Part shown: in pieces, positions 17,592 through 25,174 of the stretch
Position numbering within the stretch: position 1 is the stretch's first letter
How the letters are laid out: every line of letters begins with the position of its first letter
Assembly: GCF_004784475.1 (NCBI RefSeq)
Contig: NZ_SRRT01000003.1
Span: 682,001 to 746,000, forward strand
Direction of reading: 5' to 3'
Source of the DNA: Streptomyces bauhiniae
Lineage (GTDB): Bacteria > Actinomycetota > Actinomycetes > Streptomycetales > Streptomycetaceae
DNA length: 64,000 bases
Notes under the pieces: generated by a model
The model's input: only the letters and a program-made list of their open reading frames with translations
Told to the model about the DNA's origin: nothing
Database searches by the model: none
Made by a program: the position numbers and the translations under genes

Positions 17592-18446
17592 TCAGGACGA
17601 CGCCGAGTCGTCGCCCTTCATCGCCGCCTCCATCGCCAGCAGCTCCTCATTAGGGACCGCGCCCCCGAACCGGCGGTCACGCGAGGCGAATTCGACGCAT
17701 GCCCGCCACAGGTCGCGGCGGTCGAAGTCGGGCCAGAGGACGTCCTGGAAGACCATTTCCGCGTAGGCGCTCTGCCAGAGCAGGTAGTTGGAGGTGCGCT
17801 GTTCGCCGCTGGGGCGGAGGAAGAGGTCGACGTCGGGCATGTCGGGGTAGTACAGGTACTTCTGGACGGTCTTCTCGGTGACCTTGGCGGGGTCCAGGCG
17901 GCCGGCCTTGACGTCCTCGGCGATGGCCTGGGCGGCGTCGGCGATCTCGGCGCGGCCGCCGTAGTTCATGCAGAAGTACAGGGTGAGGAGGTCGTTGTCC
18001 TTGGTCTGCTCCTGCGCGACCTGGAGTTCCTTCGCCACCGACTTCCACAGCTTGGGCATGCGCCCGACCCACCGCACCCGGATGCCCAGCGCGTCGAGCT
18101 GGTCGCGGGACTTGCGGATGAAGTCGCGGTTGAAGTTCATGAGGAAGCGGACCTCGTCGGGCGAGCGCTTCCAGTTCTCGGTGGAGAAGGCGTAGAGCGA
18201 GATGTTGCGGACGCCCGCCTCGATCGCCCCCTGGAGCACGTCGAGCACCTGCTCGGCGCCCACCTTGTGCCCCTCGGTACGCGGCAGTCCCCGCTCCTTG
18301 GCCCAGCGCCCGTTGCCGTCCATGACGATCGCCACGTGCTCGGGGACCAGCTCACCGGGAAGCTTCGGCGCGCGGGCGCCGGACGGGTGCGGTTCCGGCG
18401 CCTGGTACTCCCGGCGCCGGCCCCCCAGAAATCCGCGTACGACCAT
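17592..18446 (-). CDS. uppS: Cis-prenyltransferase (isoprenyl diphosphate synthase)
   Basis: 284-residue UPP-synthase-family enzyme making the polyprenyl diphosphate lipid carrier for peptidoglycan and teichoic acids. The catalytic Asp lies in [11 protein letters not shown]; the following segment [36 protein letters not shown] and the metal-binding [19 protein letters not shown] are all present. The N-terminal ~35 residues are a variable extension common in Streptomyces homologues. It follows recO in the same direction (30 nt apart). Confidence 0.95.
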   Translation of the reverse strand: MVVRGFLGGRRREYQAPEPHPSGARAPKLPGELVPEHVAIVMDGNGRWAKERGLPRTEGHKVGAEQVLDVLQGAIEAGVRNISLYAFSTENWKRSPDEVRFLMNFNRDFIRKSRDQLDALGIRVRWVGRMPKLWKSVAKELQVAQEQTKDNDLLTLYFCMNYGGRAEIADAAQAIAEDVKAGRLDPAKVTEKTVQKYLYYPDMPDVDLFLRPSGEQRTSNYLLWQSAYAEMVFQDVLWPDFDRRDLWRACVEFASRDRRFGGAVPNEELLAMEAAMKGDDSASS

Positions 18447-18476
18447 GCTTCTCGTCTCCTCAGCCGTGCTTGCTGC

Positions 18477-19223
18477 TTACTTCTCTACGTAGCGCAGGGA
18501 GCGCAGTCCCCGTTCCAGATGCCAGTGCAGGTAGGCCGACACCAGGCCGCTCCCCTCGCGGACGTGCCGCGCCTCGGCCGCGTCCGCGGTCTCCCAGTCT
18601 CCCGTAAGCAGCGCGCCCAGCAGCATCAGGGTCTGCGGGGAGGGGACCACGCTGCCCGGCACCCGGCAGTCCACGCACACGGAGCCGCCCGAGGCGACGG
18701 AGAAGAACCGGTTCGGCCCCGGCATCCCGCACCGGGCGCAGTCGCCGAAGGTCGGCGCGTAGCCGTTGACGGCGAGCGAGCGGAGCAGGAAGGCGTCCAG
18801 GACCAGGTTGGAGGCGTGCTCGCCGCGCGCGAGGGTGCGCAGGCCGCCGACCAGGAGCAAATACTGCTGTACGGCGGGCTCGCCCTCGTGGTCGGTGAAC
18901 CGTTCGGCCGTCTCCAGCATGGCCGTGCCGGCGGTGTAGCGGGAGTAGTCGGTGACGATGCCGCCGCCGTACGGGGCGATCGTCTCGCTCTGGGTGCACA
19001 GCGGCAGCCCGCGCCCGATCAGCTCGCTGCCGCGCGCGAAGAACTGCACGTCGACGTGGGAGAACGGCTCCAGCCGGGCCCCGAACTTGGACTTCGTGCG
19101 CCGTACCCCGCGTGCCACCGCCCGCACCCGGCCGTGGCCTCGGGTCAGCAGGGTGATGATCCGGTCCGCCTCGCCCAGCTTCTGGGTGCGCAGCACGATG
19201 CCGTCGTCGCGGAACAGACTCAT
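18477..19223 (-). CDS. recO: DNA repair protein RecO
   Basis: 248-residue recombination mediator that loads RecA on RPA/SSB-coated DNA with RecR. The N-terminal OB-fold begins SLFRDDGIVLRTQKLGEADRI; the helical domain follows; a zinc knuckle is formed by CARC and CVDC (about 50 residues from the C-terminus). The start is ATG 19223, with an alternative ATG 9 nt upstream (19232). It is expressed with uppS, a recO-uppS order conserved in Streptomyces. Confidence 0.93.
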   Translation of the reverse strand: MSLFRDDGIVLRTQKLGEADRIITLLTRGHGRVRAVARGVRRTKSKFGARLEPFSHVDVQFFARGSELIGRGLPLCTQSETIAPYGGGIVTDYSRYTAGTAMLETAERFTDHEGEPAVQQYLLLVGGLRTLARGEHASNLVLDAFLLRSLAVNGYAPTFGDCARCGMPGPNRFFSVASGGSVCVDCRVPGSVVPSPQTLMLLGALLTGDWETADAAEARHVREGSGLVSAYLHWHLERGLRSLRYVEK

Positions 19224-19379
19224 GCCGTCCATTCTCGCCCACGCCCGGACCCGCGAAGGCGGCACTCCGGTTATCCGCCCCCGGCTGTGACCGGCCCCAC
19301 GCCCGGCTCTACGATCCCGCTGGACGTGACGCATGTGTGCGCACGGGCCGCCTGTGGGCGGCAAGGGGAGAGGCTGGAC

Positions 19380-21842
19380 ATGAGAACAGAGGCAGGCGGC
19401 GCGCGGGCGCCGCGGGGGAGACGGGCCAGGATATGGCTCGCCGCCGGGACCGTGCTGGTGGCGGGGACGGGCACGGTCGTCGCCCTGCGCGCCACCTCGG
19501 ACACCGGCACGGCGGCCGGGGGGCCGCAGGTGGTGCACACCTCGGTGGACTCGCTGGACCTGACCGGTTCGGCGGGCGAGCGCACGCTCGCGGCCCGCTC
19601 GACCAAGGCGTTCCGGATGCTGGCGGTGAGCTGGCAGGACCCGGGTGTCCGCCTCGACGGGACGGTACGGGTCCGCACCCGGTCCTCCGCGACCGGCACA
19701 TGGTCCGACTGGCAGGCGCTCGGCGCCGGTGACGCGCAGCCCGACCCCGCCGAGCGCGACCGGGCCGGAGTGCGCGGCGGCACCGCCCCGCTGTGGGCCG
19801 GGCCCTCCGACGGTGTGCAGGTGAAGGCGGACGGCAAGGCGCTCCCGAAGGGCCTGACCGTCGACCTGGTGGACCCCGGCAAGGGCGGCGCCACCACCCC
19901 CGCCATGGACTCGGCCGCCTACGCGATGCCCGGTGACGGCGAGGAGACCCCGACCGACCAGCCGACGGACCCCGAGACGGCCTCCACGCCGGAGCAGACC
20001 CCCTCGGACACCCCGACGGAGACGACGCCCGCGCCCACCGACTCCCCGACGGAGACACCGGCCGAGGAAACGCCCACCCCCACCGTCGAGCCCTCCCAGA
20101 GCACCGACGCCGGGACGACCGCCCCCGCCTCGCCCACCGCACCCACCTCGACGGCACCGCCCACCAGTGCGTCGCCCACCGCGCCGGGCTACCTGCCCTC
20201 GCTGTCGGCCGCCTACCCCTCGTGCGCGAGCGCCTCGGCCGTGCCGCAGACGATGCCGAGCCCGCTGCCCGCGCAGCCCCCGGCGACGAAGGTGCCCGCT
20301 CCCCCGTTCGTCACGCGGGCCGGCTGGGGCGCGGACGAGTGCGCGCGGGACACCGGTTACCCGGACTACGGCCGCACGGTGAAGGCGGTGTTCGTCCACC
20401 ACACCGACACCACCAACGCCTACTCCTGCGCCGACTCGCCCTCGATCGTGCGCAGCCTGTACGCGCTGCATCTGCACCAGGGCTGGCGCGACCTCGGCTA
20501 CAACTTCCTGGTCGACAAGTGCGGCACGATCTTCGAGGGCCGGTTCGGGGGCGCCTCGATGCCGGTGACCGGCGCGCAGACCTACGGGTTCAACACGGAC
20601 TCCATGGGCATCGCCGCGATCGGCACGTACACCGACCTCAGCGGTGGTGACTCCAAGGCGAGCACCATCGTCGGTGCGACGCCGAGCCAGGCCATGGTGA
20701 CCGCGATCTCCCGGATCGCCGCGTGGAAGCTCGGCATGTCGGGGGTCAGCCCGACCGGTACCAGCTCCCTGACCGAGGGCGCCAAGGACAGTTACGGCTT
20801 CACGTTCGGCAAGGCGTACACCCTGAACGCCGTCTCCGGGCACCGCAACGGCTTCGCCACCGACTGCCCCGGCAACCAGCTCTACGCCAAGCTCGACACC
20901 GTCCGCTCCTACGCGGCCGGTCCCCCGGCCGGGGTCGGGGTCACCAGCGTGGATTCCGCGCTCGGCGCGGTGCGTTCGGGCACCGGGTACGTCACCGGCA
21001 CCACGGCGACCGTGCGCTGGTCGACGTCGACGCCCACCTCGCTGCTCTCGGGCGCGGAGGTCCTCGTGGACGGCACCTCCGTGGCGAAGGTCGCGGGCAC
21101 GGCCACGTCTGCCTCGGTCAAGCTGACCTCGGGCCGGCACACCGTCCAGGTGCGGGCGGCCCACGTCTCGGGCAAGACCGCCACCTCGGCAGCGGTCACG
21201 GTGACCGCCGACACCACGCGGCCCACCTACCCGACCGCGCCGACCGCGCAGTTGGGCAAGGGCACGGTCAACACGGCGGCCGTGCCGGTGACGGTGACCT
21301 GGAAGGCGGCCGACGACAACGGGCTGCGTTCGCAGGCCGCCACCTCGCCGACCGCGAAGACCCTGACGGCGACCTCCACGAGCTGGGCCGCCACCGCCAA
21401 GTCGGCGACGGCGACCAAGTTCGGCCTCACCGCCACCGACCTGGCCGGCAACACGGCGACCGCCTCGGTCACCCGGACGGCCACCCTGCTCCAGGAGAGT
21501 TCGGCGAAGGCCACCGGCACCTGGAGCAAGCGGGCGAGCAGCAGCTACCTGGGCGGCTACTCCGCCAGCTCCGGCACCAAGAACGCCTCGCTGACCTGGA
21601 CCTTCAAGGGCCGTTCGGTCGCGTGGATCGCCTCGCGCGCGAGCACCTCGGGCGCGGTGAAGATCTACGTCGACGGCACCCTGCAGACCACCGTCGACCT
21701 CAAGTCGGCCACCACGGCCTACCGCCAGGCGATGTGGACCAAGACCTGGAGCAGCGCGGCCCAGCACACCCTGAAGATCGTGGTCGTCGGCACGTCGGGT
21801 CGTCCGACGGTCACCACGGACGGCATCGCGGTCCTCAACTGA
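19380..21842 (+). CDS. Secreted peptidoglycan-recognition-type N-acetylmuramoyl-L-alanine amidase
   Basis: 820-residue exported protein. An N-terminal signal/TM segment (residues about 15-38) follows a basic, Arg-rich start. Residues ~180-300 form a Pro/Thr/Glu-rich linker. The PGRP/amidase domain (about 315-515) has GWGADECARDTGY, FVHHTDTTN with the first zinc His, HQGWRDLGYNFLVDKCGTIFEGR, and GHRNGFATDCPGNQLY with the second zinc His and Cys. The C-terminal ~300 residues hold Ig-like repeats and a final beta-sandwich (SSYLGGYSASS...AWIASR). Probably cleaves stem peptides from cell wall. ATG 19380 has AAGGGGAGAGG 7 nt upstream; the preceding open frame is antisense to recO. Confidence 0.88.
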   Translation: MRTEAGGARAPRGRRARIWLAAGTVLVAGTGTVVALRATSDTGTAAGGPQVVHTSVDSLDLTGSAGERTLAARSTKAFRMLAVSWQDPGVRLDGTVRVRTRSSATGTWSDWQALGAGDAQPDPAERDRAGVRGGTAPLWAGPSDGVQVKADGKALPKGLTVDLVDPGKGGATTPAMDSAAYAMPGDGEETPTDQPTDPETASTPEQTPSDTPTETTPAPTDSPTETPAEETPTPTVEPSQSTDAGTTAPASPTAPTSTAPPTSASPTAPGYLPSLSAAYPSCASASAVPQTMPSPLPAQPPATKVPAPPFVTRAGWGADECARDTGYPDYGRTVKAVFVHHTDTTNAYSCADSPSIVRSLYALHLHQGWRDLGYNFLVDKCGTIFEGRFGGASMPVTGAQTYGFNTDSMGIAAIGTYTDLSGGDSKASTIVGATPSQAMVTAISRIAAWKLGMSGVSPTGTSSLTEGAKDSYGFTFGKAYTLNAVSGHRNGFATDCPGNQLYAKLDTVRSYAAGPPAGVGVTSVDSALGAVRSGTGYVTGTTATVRWSTSTPTSLLSGAEVLVDGTSVAKVAGTATSASVKLTSGRHTVQVRAAHVSGKTATSAAVTVTADTTRPTYPTAPTAQLGKGTVNTAAVPVTVTWKAADDNGLRSQAATSPTAKTLTATSTSWAATAKSATATKFGLTATDLAGNTATASVTRTATLLQESSAKATGTWSKRASSSYLGGYSASSGTKNASLTWTFKGRSVAWIASRASTSGAVKIYVDGTLQTTVDLKSATTAYRQAMWTKTWSSAAQHTLKIVVVGTSGRPTVTTDGIAVLN

Positions 21843-21859
21843 GCTGATCGCTCTGGCCG

Positions 21860-21897
21860 GCGGCCTCCCCGGACTCCGGTCCGGTGGAGGCCGCTTT
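21860..21897 (+). terminator. Terminator of amidase gene
   Basis: 9-bp stem GCGGCCTCC / GGAGGCCGC with a 17-nt loop and trailing TTT, 17 nt after the amidase stop. Confidence 0.65.
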
Positions 21898-21909
21898 CCG
21901 TCGCGGCCC

Positions 21910-22134
21910 TCAGGGCACCTCGCCTCTGCTGCGGGCATTCGCGTACGCCGTCGCCGCGCTGATCCGCTCCGCGGGCGTCGCCTCCCGCACGCGGTCCGGC
22001 GGTACGTCCCACTCCCGGCCGCCACCGAGCGGTCTGAGCTGCACATACGGTCCCTGGTGTCCCATGACCACCCCCACTCTGTTCGTCCCCGTGTCCAAGG
22101 CGTACGAGCCCAGCGGCGGTCGCACCGCGTTCAT
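21910..22134 (-). CDS. Small conserved-looking protein next to XRE/DUF397 pair
   Basis: 74-residue protein (NAVRPPLGSYALDTGTNRVGVVMGHQG...). The first half reads as a small beta-barrel (GSYALDTGTNRVGVVMG, YVQLRPLGGGREWDVP), the second as a short helix rich in Ala/Arg. No TM segment. Its ATG overlaps the stop of the upstream small gene by 4 nt, so the two are co-translated. Such small proteins commonly accompany DUF397/XRE pairs in Streptomyces; biochemical role unknown. Confidence 0.65.
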   Translation of the reverse strand: MNAVRPPLGSYALDTGTNRVGVVMGHQGPYVQLRPLGGGREWDVPPDRVREATPAERISAATAYANARSRGEVP

Positions 22135-22346
22135 CGCAGCGCCGCTACGAGCTGCGCGGCCGTCTGCACCGAGCACCGCCCCAGCTCCACCAAAGGGATC
22201 GGGGCCTCGCAGGCCAACGAGATGGGATCGAGCCCGAGCGAAGGCAACTTGATCCCGACCTTCTCCAATGCGGTCCGCAATTCCTCGAGGGTTCGCTCCG
22301 CTTCCTCGACCCGGTCCGCTGAATCCTGTGTGTTCACTGTCCGCAT
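22131..22346 (-). CDS. Small coiled-coil-like protein, first gene of micro-operon
   Basis: 71 residues. Residues ~8-35 are strongly helical and acidic (SADRVEEAERTLEELRTALEKVG), then a hydrophobic GIKLPSLGLDP and CEAPIPLVELGRCSVQTAAQLVAAL follow. ATG 22346 is chosen over upstream starts that overlap the XRE promoter. It is divergent from the XRE regulator across 113 nt and overlaps the next small gene by 4 nt. Family not recognised. Confidence 0.62.
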   Translation of the reverse strand: MRTVNTQDSADRVEEAERTLEELRTALEKVGIKLPSLGLDPISLACEAPIPLVELGRCSVQTAAQLVAALR

Positions 22347-22459
22347 CACTTCCCTTCCGTCACGTTCTTCACGCTTCGTGTCCTCACGGTGACGCTCCAC
22401 AACTAGACTCGGAAGGGGGCTGAGCCCTACAAGCGCGTGGCAGCACAAGGGGGTTGGCA

Positions 22460-23290
22460 GTGGCCAACGGTTCACGTCAGGCGGTCTGGGAGTTCTTCGG
22501 CACGGAGCTGAAGCGTCGCCGCGAGGAGGCGGGACTCACTCAAACGGAGTTGGGGGCGAAGGTTTTCGTCTCCGGCGGGTACATCGGCCAGTTCGAGCAG
22601 GCGATCAGGAAGCCGCAGTTGGATGTGGCCCAGCGGATCGACCAGGTGCTGCAAACCGACGGTATTTTCGAGCGGCTGTGCAGAAAGCTGATCGATGACC
22701 CCAGGTATGCGGATTACTTCGCGGGCGTTGTCGACCTGGAGCAGTTGGCGACAACGATCTGCGAGTTCGAGCCGACCGTCGTGCCGGGGCTTCTCCAGAC
22801 GCCCGGTTACGCACGCGCCCTGATCCTGGCGACGCATCCCTTTGCCGCCGACGAGTTCATCGCCGAGAGAGTGACCGCCCGAGTGGAGCGCTCAGCCATC
22901 CTCAAGGACGCAGCACGCCCGAGGTATTGGGCGATCGTCCACGAGGGTGCGCTGCGCACCGCCGTCGGTGGGGCAACGGTCGCCGCGGAGGCGCTGGACC
23001 ACTTGGCAGAGCTGTCCCGGCAGCGGAGGGTGCTGTTGCAGGTCTTCCCGTTCGAGGCAGGTGCCCCCGCCAACAACGGCTCGTTGCGGCTCATGGAGTT
23101 CAACGACGCGCCGCCCGTCGCCTATACAGAGACCTCGTTTTCGGGGACCTTGGTCGACGACCCGGCCGTGGTGAAGAGGGCACAGGGCGCATACGATCTG
23201 CTCAGGGGCGCTGCGCTGTCGCCGGAGATGTCCCTGGACCTGATCGAATCGGCGGCTGAGGACCACAGACGATGCGCGAGTTCGACCTGA
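22460..23290 (+). CDS. XRE regulator with DUF5753 domain
   Basis: 276-residue helix-turn-helix protein. The HTH is FFGTELKRRREEAGLTQTELGAKVFVSGGYIGQFEQ (residues ~10-60). The DUF5753 domain follows, with EPTVVPGLLQTPGYARAL, ARPRYWAIVHEGALR and LLQVFPFEAGA as landmarks. GTG 22460 has AAGGGGG 6 nt upstream. It overlaps the DUF397 gene by 19 nt, the standard XRE-DUF397 toxin-antitoxin-like or regulator/co-factor pair of Streptomyces that often affects development. A -10-like TAGACT is at 22404-22409. Confidence 0.9.
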   Translation: MANGSRQAVWEFFGTELKRRREEAGLTQTELGAKVFVSGGYIGQFEQAIRKPQLDVAQRIDQVLQTDGIFERLCRKLIDDPRYADYFAGVVDLEQLATTICEFEPTVVPGLLQTPGYARALILATHPFAADEFIAERVTARVERSAILKDAARPRYWAIVHEGALRTAVGGATVAAEALDHLAELSRQRRVLLQVFPFEAGAPANNGSLRLMEFNDAPPVAYTETSFSGTLVDDPAVVKRAQGAYDLLRGAALSPEMSLDLIESAAEDHRRCASST

Positions 23291-23490
23291 CCAACGCCCG
23301 CTGGCACAAGAGCAGCTACAGCAACGGCGACGGCGGCAACTGCGTCGAGGTCGCTACCGGAGTCCCCGGCACTGTCCCCGTACGGGACAGCAAGCTCAAG
23401 GACAGCCCCGTAATCCGTCTCAGCCCCTCCGCCTGGGCCGACTTCCTTCGACGCTCAAGCCAAGGGCTCGCTCAGTTCGATCGCCCTTAG
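23272..23490 (+). CDS. DUF397 protein
   Basis: 72-residue DUF397 protein with the hallmark ARWHKSSYSNGDGGNCVEVA, VPVRDSK and a C-terminal LSPSAWADFL. These small proteins are encoded directly after DUF5753 XRE regulators and are thought to bind or modulate them. Its 3' end overlaps the convergent questin-oxidase-like gene by 36 nt, so read-through would give antisense pairing. Confidence 0.9.
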   Translation: MREFDLTNARWHKSSYSNGDGGNCVEVATGVPGTVPVRDSKLKDSPVIRLSPSAWADFLRRSSQGLAQFDRP

Positions 23491-24462
23491 CGCCGCCGCC
23501 AACGCACCCTCGTCGCCCACGTCCAGTGCCGTGTCCGTCAGTTTGATGACGTGTTCGTCGCCGTGGGCCAGGGCTCGCTCGGAGAGTTCCTCGGGGGCGA
23601 GGGGGCCCGGCAGGGCGTAAGGGGCCGGCTCGGCGGGGGCGTACATCGCTGTGACCGCCGCCGACGCCGTCCACGCGGCGCGCATGCTCGGGACCCACAG
23701 GTCTCTCGGGAGCGCGGGCAGGGTGCGGAGCACCGCGTTGGGGGCCGTCGCCGCGTGCACCAGCATCGTGGGCTCGCCGTGGGCGTGGGTCGCGTAGCGG
23801 TGGGTGGCGGCCCGGACGAGTTCGGTGAGGTGGCGATGGGCCTCAGCCGGGTCGGTCACCCCCGCCGCCCAGACGGGCAGACCGGTGACGCGATCCAAGC
23901 GCGCGGGAAAGCCGCCGTCCCGTACCGCGATGGGCCGTACCGCCTCCAGCGCGGCGGCGGCGCTGGACGCACCGGGCAGCGGGGTGAGCCCGGTGACGGG
24001 CCGGTGCCGAGCGGCCCAGTAACCCAGCCCGTGCGCAAGCTCGTTCAGCCGTGGCCCGGTCTCCCCCGCCAGCAGTGTCCGCACCGCGTGCCCCACCCGG
24101 ATCACCGGATGCGTGGACCCCCCGTACATGCCGGGCAGCAGCCTGGGCCACCACTCCGCCAGTACCTCACGCCACCCCCGCTCCCCCACCTCCCCCTGGA
24201 AGTACCCGACCCAGTCGGCGACCCGCCGCGCATCCCCCAGCGCGGACGCCCAGTTGGCGTCGGTCACCCGCTCCACCCCGGCCGGGAACTCCTCCAGCTT
24301 CCGGGCGTACCGGCCCACCCACCGGTGCACGCCCGCCCCTTGCCCCCTCGCGACCAGTGCTTCCACGGCCATGGGCGCGTGGTTGGTGAGCCGGCCCATC
24401 CGCTCCGGCCCCGCCCCGTGCAGCCGCTCCCACGCCTCGTCCAGCACCCCGGTCTCATCCAT
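23455..24462 (-). CDS. Questin-oxidase-like protein (DUF4243 family)
   Basis: 335-residue soluble, mostly helical protein. It resembles the questin-oxidase family: NHAPMAVEALVARGQ near the N-terminus (residues ~27-41), HPVIRVGHAVRTL in the middle and THAHGEPTMLVHAATAPNAVLRTLPAL in the C-terminal third, with conserved His residues that may bind metal. In fungi the family opens anthraquinone rings; the bacterial role is unknown. It lies downstream of and collinear with the EF-hand gene (65 nt). Family call moderately sure. Confidence 0.7.
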   Translation of the reverse strand: MDETGVLDEAWERLHGAGPERMGRLTNHAPMAVEALVARGQGAGVHRWVGRYARKLEEFPAGVERVTDANWASALGDARRVADWVGYFQGEVGERGWREVLAEWWPRLLPGMYGGSTHPVIRVGHAVRTLLAGETGPRLNELAHGLGYWAARHRPVTGLTPLPGASSAAAALEAVRPIAVRDGGFPARLDRVTGLPVWAAGVTDPAEAHRHLTELVRAATHRYATHAHGEPTMLVHAATAPNAVLRTLPALPRDLWVPSMRAAWTASAAVTAMYAPAEPAPYALPGPLAPEELSERALAHGDEHVIKLTDTALDVGDEGALAAALRAIELSEPLA

Positions 24463-24527
24463 ACCGGGACGGTAGAACGGGGTGCGGGGGTGGCGTAACG
24501 GGCGGAAGTCCTAGGCCGGGACCTAGG

Positions 24528-25079
24528 TCAGGCCCTCCCGAAGAACAGGCTGCCCGGCGCGTCGGGGTCGTTCGACAGGTAGTGCTCACGGATGGCGCGG
24601 ATGAACTCCTGGCGGGAGATCGCGCCGTCCCCGTCCGTGTCCAGCATGGTGAACGACTCCATCGCTTCAGGCGCCTGGCTCCCCCAAACGTCCCGCAGGA
24701 AGCGCTCGAACTCGGCCTTGTTGATCTCGTTGTCCCCGTCCACGTCGAGGATGTCGAAGATGGCGTGGCCGCCGCCCTCCGTCACGTTGAGCCGGCTGGT
24801 GTCGATGACGGCGAGGCGGTTGGCGGTGACGAACTGCTCCTTCGTGAGCCGGTCGCCGTCGACCCCCGCGTGCCGCAGCAGTTCCAGCCAGTAGATCTGG
24901 CAGAACGTCTGGATCGCCCTGGCCCGCCGGTCGTCCTTGTCGAGCTGGTACGCGTGGATGTACCGGTCGCCGAGCCGCTGGTAGTCCGACCAGTCCAGGT
25001 ATCCGTCGGCGTTGGTGTCGAGAGCGTCGAACGAGCGCTCAAGCTTGACGGAGATGACGTCCTGCGCGGTGGTGGTCAT
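24528..25079 (-). CDS. EF-hand calcium-binding protein (calerythrin-like)
   Basis: 183-residue cytoplasmic protein with four EF-hand positions. Loop 1 DTNADGYLDWSDY (residues ~20-32), loop 3 DVDGDNEINKAEF and loop 4 DTDGDGAISRQEF are canonical; loop 2 (GVDGDRLTKEQF) is degenerate. This is the sarcoplasmic/calerythrin-like layout known in Streptomyces calcium-binding proteins. Likely a calcium buffer or sensor. ATG 25079 follows an A+T-richer promoter segment carrying the GGCATA/TATGCC repeat; an extended frame upstream crosses that segment and is unlikely. It is downstream of the NB-ARC/TPR gene on the same strand. Confidence 0.88.
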   Translation of the reverse strand: MTTTAQDVISVKLERSFDALDTNADGYLDWSDYQRLGDRYIHAYQLDKDDRRARAIQTFCQIYWLELLRHAGVDGDRLTKEQFVTANRLAVIDTSRLNVTEGGGHAIFDILDVDGDNEINKAEFERFLRDVWGSQAPEAMESFTMLDTDGDGAISRQEFIRAIREHYLSNDPDAPGSLFFGRA

Positions 25080-25143
25080 GCTTCCAAGTCCTCCATGATC
25101 TCGCCCTGATGGCACCTCCAGCATGCGGGCGAAACACCCCTTA

Positions 25144-25167
25144 GGCATAGCAAAGTCCGCATATGCC
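25144..25167. promoter_or_regulatory. Inverted repeat upstream of EF-hand gene
   Basis: GGCATA / TATGCC with a 12-nt spacer, containing a smaller GCATATGC palindrome, about 65 nt upstream of the EF-hand start and just beyond the NB-ARC stop. Candidate operator. Confidence 0.35.
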
Positions 25168-25174
25168 ACCCGAT

